17,414 nt of DNA from CAIOZW01 sp049317725 (GCA_049317725.1 JBMOHS010000082.1:1-17414); one strand, 5' to 3'. Positions 1-6,854 are shown, counted from the stretch's first letter. A program made the numbers and translations. The notes: generated by a model from the sequence alone, not told the origin.

Positions 1-1122
1 ATCCTTGCCCTCGCCTGTGGACCATGGGAGGATCAGGCGACGATCGACGGGATCGTCGCGAGTGGGCTGGTCTGGTTGGAGCAGAAGCAATCACAGTCCC
101 TCACCCGACCGATGGCGGGGAAGCCTGTCCGGGAGGTTTGGTTCATCGTCCCAGCGGAGCGTTCAATGACGCTCTGGGAGCGGATTCCGATGTTGTCCGG
201 AGCCCATCTCGGATGCCGGTTCCGTTGTTTTGAGCTTGGCGAAGCGGGGGAGCGGCTGATCCCGGTCGAGCCGGTAACGCAGGTGGAACTCTTTCATCGC
301 CATCCGCGGGACTTGACTTGGCCAAACTTCGTGTTGCCCCCTGCGGGATGGGCCGAGCACAATTGGCATCATCGCATTCTGGCGCTGGCACCGGGCCGGA
401 TCGAAGGTCGCTATCGCCCTGGGCCCGATTGGACGAGCTATCTGATCGAGGGGCTCGAATTTGCCAGAGTGCCACGCCGCAGGCCAGAAGCGGCGACGTT
501 CGGGGTGGTCGGCGATCCGATGCGGGAAGGGCGGCCATTGGAGGCGCTATCGGAACGGGCCTTTGGCTCTCTCCAGCGACTGGTGGCGAGCCTGCTGGAA
601 ATCCGCCGCGGGGAGACGCGGGATCGACACCATCCCTTCTACAGACTGCGGGAGGAAGCCTGGCTGGAGTCGATGCTCCGGCGTCGGATTGAGGCCCTCG
701 ATCCGGCACTTGACCCGGGGTATGTCTACTCTCAAATACCCACCTGGCGGGTCGATGAGCGGTCGGTGATCGACCTCTTGACGGTCCGGCGAGAGGGGCC
801 AGACCGTGGTCGAATGGTGGTGATCGAGATTAAAACGAGTGAAGACCTGCAGCTCCCCCTGCAGGGACTCGACTACTGGTTGCGAGTGGAACAGGCGCGA
901 CGTCGGGGAGAGCTGACCGCAAGAGGGCTTTTTCGTGGAGCCTGTCTCGTCGACCGCCCAGCAATCCTCTACCTTGTCGCTCCACGCTTGCGATTTCACC
1001 GCGGGCTGGCAACCCTGGCACGCTGCCTCCACCCGGAGGTCGAGGGCTATCGCGTCGGCCTCAACGCCAACTGGCGGCAGGGGATTCGTGTTCATAGCGT
1101 TGACCGTCTGCAAGAACTCTGA
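1..1122 (+). CDS. PD-(D/E)XK nuclease-like protein, 5'-truncated at window edge
   Basis: The reading frame is open from the first base to a TGA at 1120-1122, so the true start is probably off the left edge. An in-frame TTG at 76 could serve as a start, but the residues before it read as continuous protein. Numbering from that TTG, the C-terminal half carries a PD-(D/E)XK signature: E198 in a helix, D233 in VIDLLTV, E251 and K253 in VVIEIKTS, then Q263 and DYW. The E-x-K strand after an Asp, with a following Gln, is the usual metal-binding and catalytic arrangement of this nuclease superfamily. The N-terminal part is not recognised. truB follows 59 bp downstream, so the two are probably co-transcribed. 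Substrate and role are unknown; DNA repair or restriction-like functions are possible. The fold call is motif-based and the product is otherwise hypothetical. Confidence 0.75.
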   Translation: MLALACGPWEDQATIDGIVASGLVWLEQKQSQSLTRPMAGKPVREVWFIVPAERSMTLWERIPMLSGAHLGCRFRCFELGEAGERLIPVEPVTQVELFHRHPRDLTWPNFVLPPAGWAEHNWHHRILALAPGRIEGRYRPGPDWTSYLIEGLEFARVPRRRPEAATFGVVGDPMREGRPLEALSERAFGSLQRLVASLLEIRRGETRDRHHPFYRLREEAWLESMLRRRIEALDPALDPGYVYSQIPTWRVDERSVIDLLTVRREGPDRGRMVVIEIKTSEDLQLPLQGLDYWLRVEQARRRGELTARGLFRGACLVDRPAILYLVAPRLRFHRGLATLARCLHPEVEGYRVGLNANWRQGIRVHSVDRLQEL

Positions 1123-1181
1123 CCTTGACGGCCTCTCGCGTCCAATGTCCCGGGCCGCGCCCGAAGAAGGATCTGTTACCT

Positions 1182-2135
1182 ATGCCCAGTACATCCCAGC
1201 GACCATCGCTGGAAGGAATTCTCCTGGTCGACAAGCCCGTCGAGTGGACCTCGCACGATGTCGTCGCCAAACTTCGCTCCGTGCTGCGGATGCGGAGGAT
1301 TGGACACACCGGAACCCTCGACCCTTTTGCCACGGGGCTGCTCGTCGTCTGCCTCAACCGCTCGACTCGGCTGGTCCAGTTTCTGACAGGTCATGAAAAG
1401 GAGTATGAGGCGACGCTGCGACTGGGGTGGCAGACCGAGACCGGGGACTGGACAGGAAAGCCGGTAACGATCCCGACCGCAAGCACGACGATCTCCCAGA
1501 GTGCGATCGAGGCGGTCCTCCCCTCGCTCCGCGGGAGGATCTGGCAGACCCCACCAATGTACTCGGCCCGCAAACAAGGTGGTCGCAAGCTCTACGAGTT
1601 GGCGAGGGAAGGCAAGGTGGTCGAACGGCAGGCCGTCGAGGTGGAGATCTGGGAACTGGCACTCGGGGGGATTACGCTCGACGCGGGAGAGGGCGATGAC
1701 CCGCCGACCTTGCGGGTCGAGTTCCGCGTCGTCTGTTCGGCAGGCACCTACATCCGCACGCTGGCCGAAGAGATCGGAACCCGCCTGGGGGTCGGCGCTC
1801 ACTTGACGGCGCTACGCCGCACGCGTGTCGGACCTTGCCGCATCGACGCCGCCCACTCGCTGACGGAGATCGCGGAGCTGGCCCGCGAGGATCGGATGCG
1901 CGAGATCCTCCTCCCCCCAGTGGAAGTGCTCGACTTCGCGGTCGTCGATGTTACGCCGCGCGAGACATCGGCGATTCTGCAGGGGCAGTCGATCGTCGTC
2001 CCGGGCTCTTGGCAGGATGGGGAGCGATTGTCGATCTGTGACGCCGGCAAGCGACTCCTCGCCATCGGGGTCTTCGACGCGACTACCGGGAGGATCGTTC
2101 CACGCATCGTTCTGGGGGACTCGTCAGGGGAATGA
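1182..2135 (+). CDS. truB: tRNA pseudouridine(55) synthase TruB
   Basis: This 317-residue protein is the synthase that makes pseudouridine 55 in the T-loop of elongator tRNAs. It opens with the family hallmark GILLVDKPVEWTSHDVV (residues 12-28). The catalytic motif GHTGTLDPFATG follows, with nucleophile Asp47. Later TruB blocks are visible: YEATLRLGWQTETGD, the QTPPMYSARKQGGRKLYELAREG region, and CSAGTYIRTLAEEIG. The last ~70 residues look like the small PUA-type C-terminal domain. The frame stays open upstream to a TTG at 1125. The ATG at 1182 is preferred because AAGAAGG lies 11 bp ahead and homologues start just before the GILLVDKP block. It ends 22 bp from the converging microcompartment cassette, so the two transcripts face each other with almost no spacer. 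Confidence 0.97.
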   Translation: MPSTSQRPSLEGILLVDKPVEWTSHDVVAKLRSVLRMRRIGHTGTLDPFATGLLVVCLNRSTRLVQFLTGHEKEYEATLRLGWQTETGDWTGKPVTIPTASTTISQSAIEAVLPSLRGRIWQTPPMYSARKQGGRKLYELAREGKVVERQAVEVEIWELALGGITLDAGEGDDPPTLRVEFRVVCSAGTYIRTLAEEIGTRLGVGAHLTALRRTRVGPCRIDAAHSLTEIAELAREDRMREILLPPVEVLDFAVVDVTPRETSAILQGQSIVVPGSWQDGERLSICDAGKRLLAIGVFDATTGRIVPRIVLGDSSGE

Positions 2136-2157
2136 TCAAGGGAGGAGGGGGCGGCGC

Positions 2158-2502
2158 TCAAAACCCGAGGGAGCGGCACCGGCCACAATCGTCACACGGT
2201 TGGCCTTTCTCCAGAAAACAGTCTCCTCCAGATGGGAAACCGGACGGGGAGGCCCAGAGCGGCTCGCTTGTGCCAGCCGCGACCGTCGGCAGCAGTTGCT
2301 GGCTGGGGTGGGCAAGGTAGGCGACTCCGCTCCACGGGGCATAGTAGGCCGGCGGGGCCGAACGCGATGGTGGCGGCTCAAGTGGGGCCTCTCGGGGGAG
2401 ATCAGGAGTGGGTGGCAAGGACGGGGAGGGCAACTCTGCCAACGCCTCGTGGACAGCTTGGCGAACCAGCTCGCGGATTGCCTCTGGAGTCCATTCCTTC
2501 AT
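2158..2502 (-). CDS. Small Pro-rich protein with encapsulation-peptide-like helix and Cys4 tail
   Basis: This 114-residue protein has no recognised family. Residues 5-24 (TPEAIRELVRQAVHEALAEL) form a predicted amphipathic helix with hydrophobics at 9, 12/13, 16/17, 20/21 and 24. A long Pro-rich linker (about 25-55) follows. Helix plus flexible Pro/Ser linker is how encapsulation peptides of bacterial microcompartment cargo are built. The C-terminus has four cysteines, C95-x7-C103-x2-C106-x2-C109, which could bind zinc or an iron-sulfur cluster. The middle contains YYAPWSGVAYLAHP and no known domain. The ATG at 2502 overlaps the stop of the preceding vertex-protein gene (ATGA) and has GGAGAAGG just upstream. 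An in-frame ATG at 2517 is also possible but lacks this spacing. Context and helix suggest a cargo adaptor or core-assembly protein; that role is inferred. Confidence 0.8.
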   Translation of the reverse strand: MKEWTPEAIRELVRQAVHEALAELPSPSLPPTPDLPREAPLEPPPSRSAPPAYYAPWSGVAYLAHPSQQLLPTVAAGTSEPLWASPSGFPSGGDCFLEKGQPCDDCGRCRSLGF

Positions 2503-2783
2503 TCGGCCTTCTCCCATTCAATCGTGTCGACAACCCCGATGACCGCGCTGTCGATCGCAGCGCCCGGGGTACCTGTTGCCGCGGTCGAGGCAGCCCATCC
2601 ATCCTGGATCAAGAGAACGAGGTCTCCTTCTCCCGCGTCGACCGAGTCGAGGGCGAGCAGGGAAGCGCCGCGGGGGGTTGCCCCATCCGGCCCCACTGGC
2701 TGCACCAGCAGAATGCGCGCCTCGTCGTACCGCCGGTTCTTCTGGGTCGCGACGATGTTACCGAGCACCCGAGCGAGGATCAC
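2499..2783 (-). CDS. EutN/CcmL-family BMC vertex protein (second copy)
   Basis: This 94-residue protein matches the EutN/CcmL/PduN pentamer family, about 90-100 residues, whose members cap the vertices of microcompartment shells. Family features are the N-terminal MILARVLGNIVATQKN strand, ARILLVQP, LLALDSVDAGEGDLVLLI, and the closing AVIGVVDTIE strand. The start is a GTG at 2783 that overlaps the stop codon of the upstream vertex gene (GTGA). A strong GAGGGGGAG ribosome site sits just ahead of it. It is clearly diverged from its neighbour: the usual VGAGxGE loop here reads VDAGEGD. The middle also differs, with an Ala/Thr/Gly-rich segment before the last strand. The two are therefore likely separate pentamer types or able to mix, rather than a recent duplication. 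Confidence 0.93.
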   Translation of the reverse strand: MILARVLGNIVATQKNRRYDEARILLVQPVGPDGATPRGASLLALDSVDAGEGDLVLLIQDGWAASTAATGTPGAAIDSAVIGVVDTIEWEKAE

Positions 2784-3097
2784 GCCGACTCCCCCTCTGG
2801 CTTCGCGCCGCTCTGTCCATACGTCATCGCCTTGACGTGAGCCGGCGAATCCACAATTCCGACGATGGTCGCATCGGTCGGCACTTCACTCCCCTCGAAC
2901 GGAAAGCTGGCCTCTTTACCACGGCACCAGAAGACGAGCTCCCCCACCCCGGCACCGACAGAGTCGACCGCGACCAGGGGCCGACCGGTCGGTCGCAATC
3001 GCTCATCGACCGATTGGATGAGCAACAGCTTGCGTGCCTCCAGTCCTGCATTCTTGATGGTCGAAACGACGGTTCCGACAACTCGTGCCAGTTGCAT
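2780..3097 (-). CDS. EutN/CcmL-family BMC vertex protein (first copy)
   Basis: This 105-residue protein is the first gene of the microcompartment cassette. It shows the family pattern clearly: MQLARVVGTVVSTIKN, EARKLLLIQSVD, a RPLVAVDSVGAGVGELVFW strand-loop-strand, and ATIVGIVD near the end. Family members form pentamers that close the vertices of icosahedral protein shells. The C-terminal 20 residues after GIVDSPAHV extend past the usual domain and look disordered. The ATG at 3097 has AGGA a few bases upstream. The stop overlaps the next gene's GTG, indicating translational coupling. A sigma70-like promoter lies about 90 bp upstream. No hexameric (Pfam00936-type) shell gene is present in this window, so hexamers must come from elsewhere for a shell to form. 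Confidence 0.95.
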   Translation of the reverse strand: MQLARVVGTVVSTIKNAGLEARKLLLIQSVDERLRPTGRPLVAVDSVGAGVGELVFWCRGKEASFPFEGSEVPTDATIVGIVDSPAHVKAMTYGQSGAKPEGESA

Positions 3098-3188
3098 GAT
3101 TCCTGTCTTGTTCTGGCGGTCCCCTCACCGCTTCGAGTTCCCTGCCACCGATCGAACTGTCCGCGCGGTTTACTTCCTAAGCGTGACG

Positions 3189-3217
3189 ATTTAACCTCAA
3201 CCCTGCGCAATTGGCAA
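3189..3217 (-). promoter_or_regulatory. Candidate sigma70 promoter of the microcompartment cassette
   Basis: On the minus strand, TTGCCA (3217-3212) and TTAAAT (3194-3189) are separated by exactly 17 bp. They match the -35 consensus at 5 of 6 and the -10 consensus at 4 of 6 positions. Transcription would start near 3182, giving a leader of about 85 nt before the first vertex gene. This is a pattern match in the only gene-free space between divergent genes; it is not experimentally supported. Confidence 0.4.
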
Positions 3218-3259
3218 CCAGACATCCCATCGTGCTCCCCTGGACGGGAGCGGACCAAC

Positions 3260-3301
3260 CAATCTGCGGGAGACAATCTGCGGGAGACAATCTGCAGGAG
3301 A
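3260..3301 (+). repeat. Three tandem 14-bp repeats in the leader of the HAD gene
   Basis: The unit CAATCTGCGGGAGA occurs at 3260-3273 and 3274-3287. A third copy with one change (CAATCTGCAGGAGA) is at 3288-3301. The third copy supplies the AGGAG ribosome-binding site of the HAD phosphatase, six bases before its ATG at 3307. The two earlier copies carry GGGAG, so they present near-identical decoy sites without a start codon at the right distance. Fourteen is not a multiple of three, which argues against these repeats being coding. Confidence 0.9.
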
Positions 3302-3306
3302 ATGGA

Positions 3307-3999
3307 ATGGAATCCAGATCGTTCCAGGCAATCATCTTCGACTTCAACGGGGTTCTCGTCGATGACGAACCGCTCCATCGCGAGCTGCTCGGTCGAGTCC
3401 TCACCGCCGAGGGCATGCACTTCCTTCCAGAAGAGTATCCACACAAATATCTCGGCCTGGACGATCGACGCTGCTTTGAGCGGGCCTTGCGGGAACACAA
3501 CCGGTTGGAGGAGGCCCTGGATCCTGCGCGGATCGAGCAGCTCATCGGTCTGAAGGCGGCCTCCTATCGCGAGGTGCTGCTGGCTGCCCCTCCCGGCGCG
3601 TACCTCTTTCCTGGAATCGCCTCGCTGGTGAGCTCGCTCTCGAAACAGCTACCGTTGGCCATCGTCTCCGGTGCGCTCCGGGAGGAGATTGAATTGAGCA
3701 TCGACCGGGCTGGGCTTGGCGGCTACTTTCGATTGATCATTGCCGCCGAGGACGTCGACGAATCGAAGCCCAATCCCGAGGGCTACCGGCGCGGGTTGGA
3801 TGGACTGCAGCAGCAGCTCGGCCCCCTCGATCCGGCAGAGTGCTTGGCGATCGAGGATTCCGTCGCCGGCGTTGCTGCTGCTCGCGCTGCCGGGCTACGT
3901 TGCCTCGCCGTGACCACCAGCTACCCCGCCCACGCCCTCTCGGCCGCTGATTGGATCACGCCGCATCTCCCCGAGTGGTTCCTCACAAGACCCGCATGA
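3307..3999 (+). CDS. HAD-superfamily phosphatase, beta-phosphoglucomutase-like subgroup
   Basis: This 230-residue protein has the four HAD motifs. Motif I is IIFDFNGVLVDDEPLH, with nucleophile Asp12. Motif II is LAIVSGALREE. Motif III is the Lys in DESKPNPEGY. Motif IV is CLAIEDSVAGVAAARAAG. The helical insert between motifs I and II (about 20-90) is a C1 cap, as in phosphoglycolate phosphatase and beta-phosphoglucomutase relatives. The usual second Asp of motif I is Asn14 (DFNG instead of DFDG). In the family that Asp acts as general acid/base, so activity or substrate may differ. The start at 3307 is chosen because AGGAG lies six bases upstream and the protein begins directly with the motif I strand. 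The frame extends back to 3211 but would run through the tandem repeats. Its last 17 bp overlap the converging phosphatase gene. The natural substrate cannot be read from the sequence. Confidence 0.9.
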   Translation: MESRSFQAIIFDFNGVLVDDEPLHRELLGRVLTAEGMHFLPEEYPHKYLGLDDRRCFERALREHNRLEEALDPARIEQLIGLKAASYREVLLAAPPGAYLFPGIASLVSSLSKQLPLAIVSGALREEIELSIDRAGLGGYFRLIIAAEDVDESKPNPEGYRRGLDGLQQQLGPLDPAECLAIEDSVAGVAAARAAGLRCLAVTTSYPAHALSAADWITPHLPEWFLTRPA

Positions 4000-5809
4000 C
4001 CAGCAACGTCAGATCGTCGTGCTGATGCGCTCCCCGGGTAAACTCCTGAATCCAGGCGGTCAAGGCATCGAGCAGGGGCTGCGCTCGCAGATGCCGATGT
4101 CGCAGCAGAAAATCGATGACGCGCTGCTCGCCAATCTCCTGCCGCTCCGGCAAGGGCGTATGGGCTTCTGGCAAGCCATCCGTGTAGAAGAGGATCAGAT
4201 CTCCGCGCTCCAGACGGAGGGTTTCGCTCTTGTATTGCTGCTTGTCGAAGACCCCCATCAGCAGCCCTCCGGTCTTGAGCGCACGCCAGCGCCCATTGGC
4301 GCTGATGAGGAGGGGCGGATTGTGGCCGGCGTTGCAATATTGAATGGTCCGCGTCTCGGCATCGACCAGGGCATAGACCAGCGTCAGCAGCAGCTGGCTG
4401 CCGAGGTCGCGGTGGATGCGGAGGTTGGCGTCGCGCAGAACCCGGCTCGGCCCCTGCCCTTGCCCTCGCCGGGCAACGCTGCGCATGATGCTGCGGGCCG
4501 CGGCCATCCCCATCGCCGCCCGAATCCCCTTGCCGGCGACATCTCCGATCATCACGCCGAGGCGCTTCTCGGAGAGGCTGAGATAGTCGTAGAAGTCCCC
4601 ACTCAAATTGAGGGCCGGCTCGAGCCGTGCCGCAAACTCGAAGCCACGCAAGTGAGGGGCCGCCTCGGGAATCATCGACCGCTGCACGTCCCGAGCCATC
4701 AGTATTTCCCGCTCAAACTGCCGTTCCCGGTCGAGCCGCTCCTGGTAGAGACGGGCATTGGCGATGGCAATGCTGAGGTTGTTGGCCACACTCTCCAGCA
4801 AGTGGGCATGGTCGTCTTGAAAAGCGTTGCGCGTCCCGCTTTCGAGAGCGATAACGCCGATGACGTTCCCCTCGAAGATGAGGGGGACCGCAATCTCTGC
4901 GCGCTGCCCCTGGCCACGCCAGTTCTCCGTGACGTAGTAATCGGGATCCGTCCGAACATCGTTGGCGATCTGGGTCCGTCTTTCGCGGACGGCGCGTCCG
5001 ACGATGCCCCGGTTGACCGGTGTCCGGGTTTCTCGCTCTTGCTGCTGGGCTCCATACCCAAGCTCGACGTGCCAGACAAACTCCTCCCGGAGAGGATCGA
5101 TCAGACCGACCAGCAGAAATTCATAGGTGATGACGCGATCGAGGAGCGGGGCGATGTGGTTCAGGAGCCGATCGAGGTCGAGAATCGAGGTGATCTCGTG
5201 TCCAATCTCGATCAACGTCTGCATCTCCCGGGTTCGCTGTCGGAGTTCATCATAGACGCGGGCGTGCTCAAGGGCGATGGCGAGGTGGCGGCCAACCAGT
5301 TCGAGCGACTGCTCGTGCTCACGTCGGAAGTAGTTCTCCTCGGGGCTCTCGATCGTCAGGACTCCGACCACCTTCTGCTCGGAGACGAGCAAGAGGGGGA
5401 CCGCGATCTCGGACCGGGGCGGCCTCTCCCCCATCGTGCCAATCGGGAGATAGCGTGGATCCTTCGTCACATCTCCGACATTGATGGTCTGCTTCTCCCG
5501 CCAAGCTGCCGAAGCGAGGCTCCGATCGACCGGGAGAACTGCGTACTCGGCCACCTCGGCTGGCTGATACCCGATCGATTTCTTCCAGACCAAGCCCCCC
5601 TGCTTCTCGTCGACCAGAAACAGGTTGAAGAAGGTGTAGTCGATCACCTCACGAAGCCGCTCCGCCACCCGATCGAGCAACTGGTCGAGATCGAGGATCG
5701 AAATGAAATCGACACTCAGCTCGTGGACGAGTTCCTGCAGCCGCTGCGCGGCCGGAGCCAGCGTCGGACGGAGTTCTATGCCAGGGGCGGTGGAGTCAGA
5801 AGTGGACAT
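3983..5809 (-). CDS. GAF-GAF-PP2C serine phosphatase (RsbU/SpoIIE type)
   Basis: This 608-residue, apparently cytoplasmic protein has two GAF sensor domains (about 35-185 and 205-355), a linker helix (LYQERLDRERQFEREI), and a C-terminal SpoIIE-type PP2C domain (about 395-608). Phosphatase landmarks are MARDVQRSMIPEAAP, the metal-site motifs LSGDFYDYL and IGDVAGKGIRAAMGMA, YCNAGHNPPLLI, ILFYTDGLPEA, and the terminal HQHDDLTLLVMR. Such proteins dephosphorylate anti-sigma-factor antagonists (STAS proteins) in partner-switch pathways when the sensors are triggered. No STAS protein or anti-sigma kinase gene is in this window, so the partner is unknown. The ATG at 5809 lies 3 bp after the peroxiredoxin stop. 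No ribosome site is visible, which suggests coupled re-initiation. There are no membrane segments. The GAF ligands are unknown. Confidence 0.93.
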   Translation of the reverse strand: MSTSDSTAPGIELRPTLAPAAQRLQELVHELSVDFISILDLDQLLDRVAERLREVIDYTFFNLFLVDEKQGGLVWKKSIGYQPAEVAEYAVLPVDRSLASAAWREKQTINVGDVTKDPRYLPIGTMGERPPRSEIAVPLLLVSEQKVVGVLTIESPEENYFRREHEQSLELVGRHLAIALEHARVYDELRQRTREMQTLIEIGHEITSILDLDRLLNHIAPLLDRVITYEFLLVGLIDPLREEFVWHVELGYGAQQQERETRTPVNRGIVGRAVRERRTQIANDVRTDPDYYVTENWRGQGQRAEIAVPLIFEGNVIGVIALESGTRNAFQDDHAHLLESVANNLSIAIANARLYQERLDRERQFEREILMARDVQRSMIPEAAPHLRGFEFAARLEPALNLSGDFYDYLSLSEKRLGVMIGDVAGKGIRAAMGMAAARSIMRSVARRGQGQGPSRVLRDANLRIHRDLGSQLLLTLVYALVDAETRTIQYCNAGHNPPLLISANGRWRALKTGGLLMGVFDKQQYKSETLRLERGDLILFYTDGLPEAHTPLPERQEIGEQRVIDFLLRHRHLRAQPLLDALTAWIQEFTRGAHQHDDLTLLVMRVL

Positions 5810-5812
5810 AGG

Positions 5813-6322
5813 CTAGACAAGAGACCGAATGACGGCGAGGACCTCCTCGTCAGACGGACGAAAGAGCGGAAAGACGACCTTCCGATAGCGGACCACGCCC
5901 TCGGAATCGATGACGATCACTCCCCGGCGAACCCCGAGCAGGTTGGTCATGCCATAGGCCCGGACAACTTCTCCTTTGGCGTCGCTCAGTAGCGGAAAGG
6001 GGAACTGGTGGCGCGCCCGAAACGAGCGGTGAGCTTCAAGCGAGTCGGTGTTGATCCCGACCACCACCGCGCCTGTCGCCTGATACTCGGACCATTGGTC
6101 GCGGACGGCACACAATTGCTGGGTACAGACCGGCGTCTCATCCCGAGGATAGAAGTGGAGGACGACCGTATGCCCCCGCTGATCTCGCAGTCGCCAGCGA
6201 CCTTCCCCGGCAATCTCCTCTTCCCCTGGCTGTCCCACCGCCCCGACAACCATCGGAAGATCGATCTCTGCTGCCTGCTGGCCGACCTCTCCGCCCACAA
6301 CCCTGCCAATTTCGCTTGCCAT
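5813..6322 (-). CDS. Peroxiredoxin of the Bcp/PrxQ type
   Basis: This 169-residue thiol peroxidase reduces hydrogen peroxide and organic hydroperoxides, usually with thioredoxin as electron donor. The active site is FYPRDETPVCTQQLC, with peroxidatic Cys66 and a resolving Cys71 five residues later, the arrangement typical of Bcp/PrxQ. The VVVGINTDSLEAHRSFRARHQ and FPLLSDAKGEVVRAYGM blocks, and the GVIVIDSEGVVRYRK strand, confirm the AhpC/TSA fold. The N-terminus is longer than usual: an acidic, Gly-rich stretch (about 25-41) separates the first strand from the core. The ATG at 6322 has AAAGGGGG upstream. The gene directly precedes the RsbU-type phosphatase with 3 bp between them, so both should sit on one transcript. 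This ties peroxide defence to stress signalling by context. Confidence 0.93.
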   Translation of the reverse strand: MASEIGRVVGGEVGQQAAEIDLPMVVGAVGQPGEEEIAGEGRWRLRDQRGHTVVLHFYPRDETPVCTQQLCAVRDQWSEYQATGAVVVGINTDSLEAHRSFRARHQFPFPLLSDAKGEVVRAYGMTNLLGVRRGVIVIDSEGVVRYRKVVFPLFRPSDEEVLAVIRSLV

Positions 6323-6652
6323 TGAGCCCCCTTTCCCTTGTCGTCAGCCGTCTCCTCCCCCCGCCAGAGAGAGGAACGGGTCACGGAACAAAAAGTTCCC
6401 ACGCATTCGTGCGTGGGCAGACCAATCGTTCTCATCTTGCTACAGAGGCTGTCGAGATGCCAGACGAGACCGGCGGCGCAGGCCTCGACCGGTCATCATT
6501 CGCGCACCTGCGTCGATCGATCGACAAAGGAAGGACGAGCAGAAGAGAGGGCTACCCGGCAGAAAGATCCCCTTTGCCAGCTCCTTCAAGAAACAGAAGA
6601 AGCTTGACACAGGTCCGCGCATACCGCAAAAAGATGATTGTAAAAGGAGGAG
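6323..6652. other. 330-bp gene-free spacer between peroxiredoxin and tRNA-Ala
   Basis: This stretch holds the leader of the peroxiredoxin gene (minus strand), the hairpin/T-run at 6390-6417, and about 230 bp with no supported gene. Two short plus-strand open frames run through it. They have no recognisable protein character, and one simply reads into the antisense of the tRNA, so they are not annotated. No clear promoter for the peroxiredoxin was found. Confidence 0.6.
6390..6417 (-). terminator. Hairpin plus T-run downstream of tRNA-Ala
   Basis: Bases 6398-6417 form a perfect 8-bp stem (CCCACGCA/TGCGTGGG) with a 4-base loop. On the minus strand the stem is followed after AAC by five Ts (6394-6390), the layout of an intrinsic terminator. 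It would end the transcript carrying tRNA-Ala and isolate it from the peroxiredoxin gene. The T-run is itself flanked by GGAAC/GTTCC (6385-6399), a second, mutually exclusive hairpin. Confidence 0.6.
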
Positions 6653-6725
<73 letters not shown>

Positions 6726-6854
6726 TCGTCAACGACTGTCACGACTGAATTTGCAACTGAGCCCACTTTCAGATCCGCGAGCTGGTCACAATCAGAGACT
6801 GCAAAGAACCTGATCCGAGGAGGCAATGTCAAGGCCCCGCCCAAAACCTTGCGT

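Noticed and set aside
3260..3301. The repeat array as a possible CRISPR array
   Set aside because: The repeats are directly abutting with no spacers, the unit is only 14 bp, and there are no cas genes.
4019..5992. 657-codon open frame on the plus strand opposite the GAF-GAF-PP2C gene
   Set aside because: It is antisense to a gene with clear motifs, has no recognisable domain and no ribosome site. Long antisense frames are expected in GC-rich coding DNA.
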